A DNA stretch of 24,884 bases from Rodentolepis nana. Its lineage: Eukaryota; Platyhelminthes; Cestoda; Cyclophyllidea; Hymenolepididae. A program made the translations under genes and the position numbers. The notes beneath the pieces were generated by a model, which ran no database searches, had not been told where the DNA came from, and saw only the letters and a program-made list of their open reading frames with translations. Positions within the stretch are counted from its first letter, which is position 1; each line of letters begins with the position of its first letter. This document shows, in pieces, positions 19,019 to 24,884 of this stretch. The stretch is from assembly GCA_900617975.1 (NCBI GenBank), contig UZAE01013239.1, positions 1-24,884 of the forward strand, given 5' to 3'.

Positions 19019-20613
19019 GGTTTCTTGGAATGTGAAAAGTGAATGATACCTCAAGAGTCTTTCTATAATTACGTTCATCTATGGTGACTTTTTTTACCTC
19101 AGAGGCAGTTTTTTAAAAGCCTGAAACAACCAGGTGTCATATAGTTCAGGTATCTAAGCCTTTTATTAAGGATGGGGGGTGGAGGTGGAAATGATCATTT
19201 CATAATATTTTCAAAATCAATAGCAGGGATGCCTTTAGGGACAAATGCAATAATACTTTAACTGATTTTCAATATTACCAGCCTTAATGGTACCCATGAA
19301 GAATTTAAATTGAGGGTGAAGGTATATTCACCAACGAGCTCCGTTTTGACCTTTAAAAGTATTAACTATGCTTGCTTGTCGGATTTTAAAAGCTAGTTTA
19401 AGATCTTTAAATAATTCAAACTTTGCATCGATACCGTAAATTTAAGAAGGAAAAAATTAAAAAATACCACCATTTATCATTGTTTCTTCCAACGCCAAAA
19501 ATGGTCAGAATAAAACTAGAATGTGAAATAGGCGTTATTTCGGCTATAAACCATTGTATATAAGTTAGTTCGTTTGTACGGCCGTTGTAGCGTTGCTCGA
19601 AGTGTTTTGTGTAGATAAAACTACCCGATGAGAAGAATTAACCAGTAAAACATGCGCCTTTAAGAATGGAGTTCTCATAGAAAATCATTGGTCTAAACAT
19701 GATCAACGAAGTTTAAATTTAACTTCCTTTTTACGCAGAAAGGTTAACACGCTTTAACGTTACATTTGCTGGAAGGAGGTAGTAGGAACAGTTTGAGGAC
19801 CTCAGTTCTAAAATCTCAAATATTGTTTAAGTTTGTAGAGGTATTTTGGTTGGACTGGTACCTATCTTGTTAGTGCTATTGGTTCGAATTTATTAATATA
19901 ACCTGCATCTCGAAGCATTGTAAACATTAGATATTTCAAAAACCGTTTAAAAAAATGCAACGCATCAGGTTATAAGATTTGGTTACTTCCATACTGCCAG
20001 CACCGTGATCAGAGCAAAATGTTAACAATCAATCCCATTTTACAACAAATTTTGTTAAATTTTACCGTTTCTTTTATCAGTTTCTTCACTTGTTTTGTCA
20101 GCTTAAAGAAAAATTGTAGACGCCACTATTCAAGTTAGACCAGATGTAATGACTCGATGGATTGAAAGAGCACATTTTAATCATTTCCGATTCCTTAGAA
20201 GAATTCTCATAATTCTCAATTAAGAATATGAAGAGAAGTACTGAGAATTTAATTACATACACACATCTGTTTTCAATTTACCGTGTTCTATCTCTACCAA
20301 TTGTAAAGTATATGCAATTCTAATTTGGGAATAAATTTTTTATTTAAACAGAGGAGATTTTAGAGCAACATAGGAGTGGTTATAGGTGATCTCATTTCAG
20401 CTCACTAGCTTTTATAAAATGATAGAATTTTGTACTTACCAAAAGATTTTGCTTTATTTTTTTCATAGCTGGATTTTCGCAAATCAGTTACGACTATTGA
20501 TTGTCTGTTGGAAATCAACTAATGCGTTGTATTAAATATATCTAGTGAGAAATATGCGGAAAGAATTCTGTGGTGAGAAAACACGATTTACCGATTGTTG
20601 TGGGGAAATGAAA

Positions 20614-20896
20614 TTAATTTATTTACTTATATCAAACGGCGGCTTTATGGTAGTTATCATTTGCCCTTTAATAGACTTCGGTCATCACAGAGGGTTGGAA
20701 CAGACAAAGTCACAAAATGTCTAGGCAGGGGAACAGAAGAGTGACTCACAAACACAAATGTAGAGTAAAAGGTAAGGTAAGATGAGTACTGTGAAAGTTG
20801 TCGAATATGACATTCAGTCAGGCCATGGTAATTTGACGTTTTATAGACTTTTTGCCGTATGAGAATATGTTGTCCAGGGTGAACCAGGTGGAGGTA
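20614..20896 (-). mobile_element. SINE-like element E, 5'-truncated and diverged
   Basis: The tail (minus-strand TATAAGTAAATAAAT) and 3' end are recognisable, with a mismatch in the TGAT/ATCA hairpin. The body aligns with the family. The 5' end stops after ACCTCC, so the P1 and P2 5' strands of the ribozyme are missing. No target-site duplication is evident. Like the LINE it has GGACAA in the ribozyme core rather than GGGCAA. Confidence 0.8.
20843..20896 (-). ncRNA. Remnant of an HDV-like ribozyme, element E
   Basis: P2' (20843-20850), a degraded P4, the core strand and a changed P1' (TCACCCT) remain, but the matching P1 and P2 5' strands are absent. It cannot fold as a ribozyme on its own. 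Confidence 0.75.
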
Positions 20897-21842
20897 GAAA
20901 AAAGTCCCATGAACAAATCCATTTTCTTACTAATTGTACAACACTTAAAAAGTAGATCAGTAGCCACCACTTAAACACTTGAAATGAGATCAATGTGTTA
21001 ATCTCCCTCGTTTGATCCCAAAATTTGTTTTCATTTGTTTTGGCAATTTTAATATTTCAGGATGAAATACCCTCGAATAGAAAAGGAAAAATAAGGTTAA
21101 GATCCAAAAGATTTGAGTCTGGTGTTTCAGGCAATAAATATATAAATATGAGAGAATGCAAAAGTTTTCTATAGAATTTCAAATATTTCGAAAGACTACC
21201 ACTTTACCGAATTGATTTACAGGGTGTCGGCACGTTCATATGAGAAATATAAAATAACTTCTCAGCAATCACTTATCCCAATGCTTTTCGCTTGATTTGC
21301 AATTAATGAAATTGGGGAGGGGGGGGGCCATTCCGTACTTCCCATTGAAACATCTCATCAGATGAAGTTAGTCCCGTTTTATTATAATAGGAAATGGCAA
21401 AATTGCTTTGAAAAGTGTATAGAGCATTTCCGAAAAATGCTATGTATTTCATTTTCTTTGATTGAGTGGCTACATATGAAATATAAAATTTTTTCCCCAT
21501 TCAACTCTTGGGAACACCATAAAATGCTAATAATTAGAGCTAATTAGAAGTGTACTCTCGATTCATGAATCTGTCAATGCTAAGCCTGCAAAACTCGTTT
21601 AGTCTGCGTTTGCTGTGTTGCAGTGTCAAATAAAGTTGCACTCTTCTTGCATCAAACAGAAGCGGCAAATGTCTTCTTTGAAGTGAGCACAACTCACCTT
21701 CTTTTGCAGAAATAAGGCATTTCATCACTCTCCTTTTCCAGTGGACCTACATCGAAGGTAATTGAAACAGTTCTCGTTCTCTCGGTGAAGTTAATTCTAT
21801 TCTCTTTGTCTCTCACACATACACAAAACGAAATGACCAATA

Positions 21843-22129
21843 AGAGAGGGGGAGAGAGAGAGAGCGAGTACGTGGGGTGTGAGTTTAACGGCATTCTATT
21901 TATGATGGCGGCAATTTCATTGACCCCAAACTCGTCCAACGCTTTAAAAATTTCCCATTTTTATTTCTTGATTTCTGATTAATTTCGCTCTCACAGAGAG
22001 AGAGAGAGGTGGTGCGTTTGATAGTTCGGTGCTCTGCCGCTCCTTCCCATTGACTTTGTCGTTGTATTAGTTTTGAGAGTACAGTTGCTCGATGGAGCAA
22101 GGGGCGGGGTGAGGTGGGGTGGGGTGGGG
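21843..22129. promoter_or_regulatory. Candidate regulatory cluster: GAGA runs, ATGGCGGC, GC box
   Basis: Within about 290 bp there are two (GA)n blocks (about 21851-21864 and 21995-22009), ATGGCGGC (21905-21912, the core of YY1/Pho-type sites), a GGGGCGGGG GC box (from 22101) and a G-rich tail of five GGGG runs to 22129. GAGA plus Pho-type sites together are typical of arthropod promoters and Polycomb response elements (known). No transcript start or neighbouring gene is visible, so function is inferred from motifs only, and simple-repeat drift is an alternative. Confidence 0.3.
22101..22129 (+). repeat. G-quadruplex-prone tract
   Basis: Five GGGG runs with 1- to 6-nt spacers, a strong match to the G-quadruplex pattern on the + strand. 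Confidence 0.75.
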
Positions 22130-24336
22130 AGTTGAACGGCTTATTCCATCTCCCTGGACTAGTTTTCGCTAGGTGTTTCCCATAGAACAAAGCAAAATCG
22201 TTATTCTCTCGTCCTCTATCACTTGTTCTATTAATGAGAGCGTTGGAAAATAGAAGATATTACCATTTATTACTGGACCACACACACCTTACCTACTGCT
22301 CAATTTTATTTTGCTGAGTTATATTCTCCATAGCAATACAATAACTTGTATTGGAGTTAATTTTAAAAACGCAAAAAATGTTCTATTGATTATTTCATTG
22401 ATCATATGAATTTATTTCGCGTTTTGTACGTAAAGGGAAATTTTTTGCTGTAGAACATAGCTTATTTCCGTCACCATTACTGAACTAACATCTCAATGAA
22501 AGTCTAATTCAACGGATATCAATAAATCAAAGAAATATTCGTACTTCTCACCGGGCAGTTAAACCTCATTAGCAACAGGTATGCGTCAGAAAATTAATAT
22601 CTTTATGATTTTCCCTCAATAATACGATAAATATCTTGGTGTTAGTAAAAGCCCTTTCCAAACTGAGCGTCAAGTCTATAAATCTCAAAATTTAAAAATT
22701 CTGCATTGTGAGTAACATCAATCACGCTTTCACGAACTGGATGCCTGAGTGCGTTTCTCCATCACTTCCTCCTTTCTCTTAGGCATTCGAAGACCTAACC
22801 CCTGTGTGCTTTCATTTCAAGGGCTCTTTTCTTAATAATTTCGGAATACATCAGTCTGGAAGTGCTTTAAATAAATGGGCTTGAAACATGGTAATGATCA
22901 GATACCACGATACCAAGAGACTGAGAGCCCTATTATGCTTGAAATTTATCTAAAGAGTCCCTACTCGATTTGACTATCCTGTTACTTGTACAGTTATTAG
23001 GGAAATCGATAAGAAACCGTAATACCATCAAAGATTCTGCACCTTTTCAGAGGTACGTATAACTGTTTAAAATAATTTCCCATACCATTAGCCAACGACC
23101 TTGTCATTTTCGATCTCAAAATTGAAAATACCTGTCTTTTTTTATTTGAAATACTCGTTCAAGCTGTCTCCCAGATTATGATCCATGGATTTGAAAAGGT
23201 GGTAGACAAATGAGGTGTGGCCTTGCAAATATGGAAGATGAGGTGGAAACGCAAGATTTAACTTCGGAACATTTTGGAGGATATTCTCTCTTTGTGATGC
23301 CGGTCGGACGACATTAGCATTTTGAAAAATTGAACCAACTTTGTTAAATAAACTTGAACACTTATCTTTTAATTCCTCTCTTAGTATTTCCCATTGACCA
23401 AAACTGAACTGTCTTCCATAACTGTGACTGGACGTGAAGTGTACACAAGCATTTATTTGCACAATATGCTAGTTCTTATTGGTGAGTGAATTAATTCCTC
23501 TCTTTTATTAATGATAAATTCTCACCTGTGTACTTGCTCTCTTGAGGTTCGAGTTCTAATATCTTGAATGTTTGGAATCTCGAAATATATTCCTTCCTAA
23601 AAATGTACCGTTGTGACTCTCCAATCTAGCATACGCTTCCTTTATTTGTTGCTTAGTAATAAGATGCAGGATAAGTGTGATAAATTAACTTGACAATTTC
23701 CTTAAATGCCGATCACTTGATCATTGATTAACTTGTACTAAAGCAGTTAATAACTTAATCTACTTTTTCATCATAATTCTAATTAATCTTCCCATTTAGA
23801 GGATATTAAAGCCATAAAACTTTTTTGGTCTGTCATTTAGAAAAGATCAAACCTTTTTTCATTGTAGTTGATAACTGACACCCAAATTTTGAAAGGTGAT
23901 TCCATACATAGTATTTTCGAATTAAATCATTTCGAGAATAGTTTACTTCCTTTTACGTGGATATACTGAAATTGGCAATGGTTATTAGCATAGGAGTGTA
24001 TAGAATTGTTCAGGTGTCAATACCCTATTTATCAATTAGCACTTTTCAGACAGAGACAAATTCTGATTGGAAATGACGTGTGACAAGATGAAAATAATTA
24101 GCTTTTCCACCCCTCCAAAATGTTGACTGTTGACCGATGGACAGACTGATGGGCAGATAGATGGAAAAAATGCACACTAGATTAAAAGCTTTTCTCATAT
24201 CTTTAATCAAAATTGACAAGTTTGACAGGTAATAACTTCAACATTTCTCGTAGTTGAAACATTGCCGTGCGACTTAGCATACAATCTGCACCGTCCAATT
24301 ATTAGAAAGTGAACTAAATGAAATTTTCATGCTGGT

Positions 24337-24367
24337 CTAGGATATATACAAGCAGTATATTTCCTAG
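24337..24367. repeat. 13-bp imperfect hairpin
   Basis: Arms 24337-24349 and 24355-24367 pair at 12 of 13 positions around the loop AAGCA. Function unknown. Confidence 0.5.
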
Positions 24368-24508
24368 CATTCAACCTAAACAGAAGTAAACAATTCAGAC
24401 TACTTGTGACTCATAAAGTCTGCGTAATAAAATAACTCTCAGAATATTATTCAAAGCAAAATTTATGGAAATCCAAATTTATATATCATTATTAGTACTT
24501 GTGGAATA

Positions 24509-24835
24509 TTTATTTATATCAACCGGCAGGCTTTATGAAAGTTATCATTAGCCCCTTAGTTGACTTCAGGCTTCACAGAGGGAGAGGAACATCAAATCGA
24601 AAAAAGTCGAGAGTGGGGGGTGGGTGAACAGAAAAGTGTTTTAAAGATGTAAAAGAGACAGACACAAAGTTAGATGAAAGGTGAGGTGCGTACAGTGGCA
24701 GTGGTGGAATATGACATACTGTGGGGTCATGATAGCTTGAAGTTAGAAGTCAACTGCCGATTTATAGACTTTTTTGCCGCATGAGTATACGTTGCCCAGG
24801 GTGCACCACGTGGAGGTAAGTCTATTGCACACCCC
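24509..24835 (-). mobile_element. SINE-like element F, full length (327 bp), best preserved
   Basis: Has the family 3' end with a GATATAAATAAAT tail, body and intact 5' ribozyme. Flanking repeats gtacttgtggaata (24495-24508) and gtatttgtggaata (24836-24849) agree at 13 of 14 positions. No ORF belongs to the element. Its ribozyme is the cleanest in the window, making it the best copy for experimental work. Confidence 0.92.
24764..24835 (-). ncRNA. HDV-like self-cleaving ribozyme, element F (intact)
   Basis: Minus strand, 72 nt: P1 24829-24835 with 24798-24804 (7 bp, first pair G.U at the cleavage site as in HDV-type ribozymes); J1/2 24826-24828; P2 24818-24825 with 24764-24771 (8 bp, perfect); P3 24815-24817 with 24805-24807; L3 TCCACGT 24808-24814, whose CC can form P1.1 with the GG at 24796-24797; GGGCAA 24792-24797; P4 24787-24791 with 24778-24782 around an ACTC loop; J4/2 24772-24777 with the presumed catalytic C at 24776. 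Every element of the double pseudoknot is present. The 5' nucleotide is the first base after the target-site duplication. Confidence 0.9.
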
Positions 24836-24884
24836 GTATTTGTGGAATAAATAGTAGCTACAAATAGCAACTAAAAAGTACAAT

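Larger units (their letters stand above)
16348..20613. other. unassigned AT-rich sequence with simple repeats
   Basis: No gene is recognised. It holds the AT microsatellite, the G17 run and a CT-rich block listed separately. Open frames at 16935-17132 and 18187-18480 (+) have no motif. An imperfect CTCT/GAGA hairpin lies at about 18355-18388. Confidence 0.5.
20897..24494. other. unassigned sequence with GAGA- and G-rich blocks
   Basis: No gene is recognised. A G-run lies at about 21314-21328, a near-palindrome at 21419-21443 and a GAGA/GC-box cluster at 21843-22129. A 106-codon minus open frame at 23142-23462 has no motif I can name. Confidence 0.5.

Noticed and set aside
19850..19915. Possible tRNA gene around the B-box-like GGTTCGAATTT
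   Set aside because: No T-arm stem closes around it and no acceptor, D or anticodon arms can be formed. The similar GGTTCGAGTTC near 23545 fails the same way.
21303..21500. Proline-run ORFs next to G-runs (also 14391-14639 and 21900-22190)
   Set aside because: The Pro-rich ends are translations of poly-G/C tracts.
24764..24835. Integrated hepatitis delta-type virus sequence
   Set aside because: Only the ribozyme fold is shared; no delta-antigen-like coding sequence is present. HDV-like ribozymes are widespread in retroelements and the copies have LINE-type target-site duplications.

Overview
The window is eukaryotic, AT-rich, almost gene-free DNA. Simple repeats, long G and C runs and dispersed retroelements point to an intron or intergenic region of a large animal genome. 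The one recognisable coding relic is a decayed non-LTR retrotransposon (LINE) of the I/Jockey-like group. Its protein style suggests an arthropod, but the lineage cannot be fixed from this sequence. I see no convincing host gene, tRNA, rRNA or CRISPR.

Layout: 1-1347 unassigned; 1362-1682 SINE-like element A (+); 2290-5857 LINE (-), flanked by a perfect 14-bp target-site duplication and carrying nested SINE copy G (3100-3554); 5872-8889 unassigned; 8899-9405 element B (-); 9415-10950 unassigned, with a micro-exon-like block at 10422-10458; 10951-11283 element C (+); 11284-16022 unassigned; 16037-16333 element D (-); 16348-20613 unassigned; 20614-20896 element E (-, 5'-truncated); 20897-24494 unassigned, with a GAGA/GC-box-rich segment at about 21843-22129; 24509-24835 element F (-).

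Main discovery: the first ~72 nt of the LINE and of its short relatives fold, by eye, into the complete nested double pseudoknot of an HDV-like self-cleaving ribozyme (P1, P1.1, P2, P3, P4, with a catalytic-type C in J4/2). The predicted cleavage site is exactly the 5' end of the inserted element, fixed independently by target-site duplications in five elements. Copy G has a G-C to A-U compensatory double change in P1. Element B has five copies of the ribozyme 3' half in tandem.

The short elements (~300-330 bp, no ORF) share with the LINE both the 5' ribozyme (plus ~15-20 nt) and the last ~55 nt, including a TGAT-N4-ATCA hairpin. They therefore look like non-autonomous partners mobilised by this LINE family, in the manner of RIME/ingi or SIDER/L1Tc pairs. 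The ribozyme would trim read-through transcripts to the exact 5' end, and the shared 3' end would recruit the LINE reverse transcriptase.

The LINE copy is dead: in-frame stops, frameshifts, loss of the RT motif A aspartate, and a deletion from the RT C-terminus to the RNase H N-terminus at the site of copy G. An N at 3299 between two exact 187-bp repeats marks a probable assembly artefact inside copy G.
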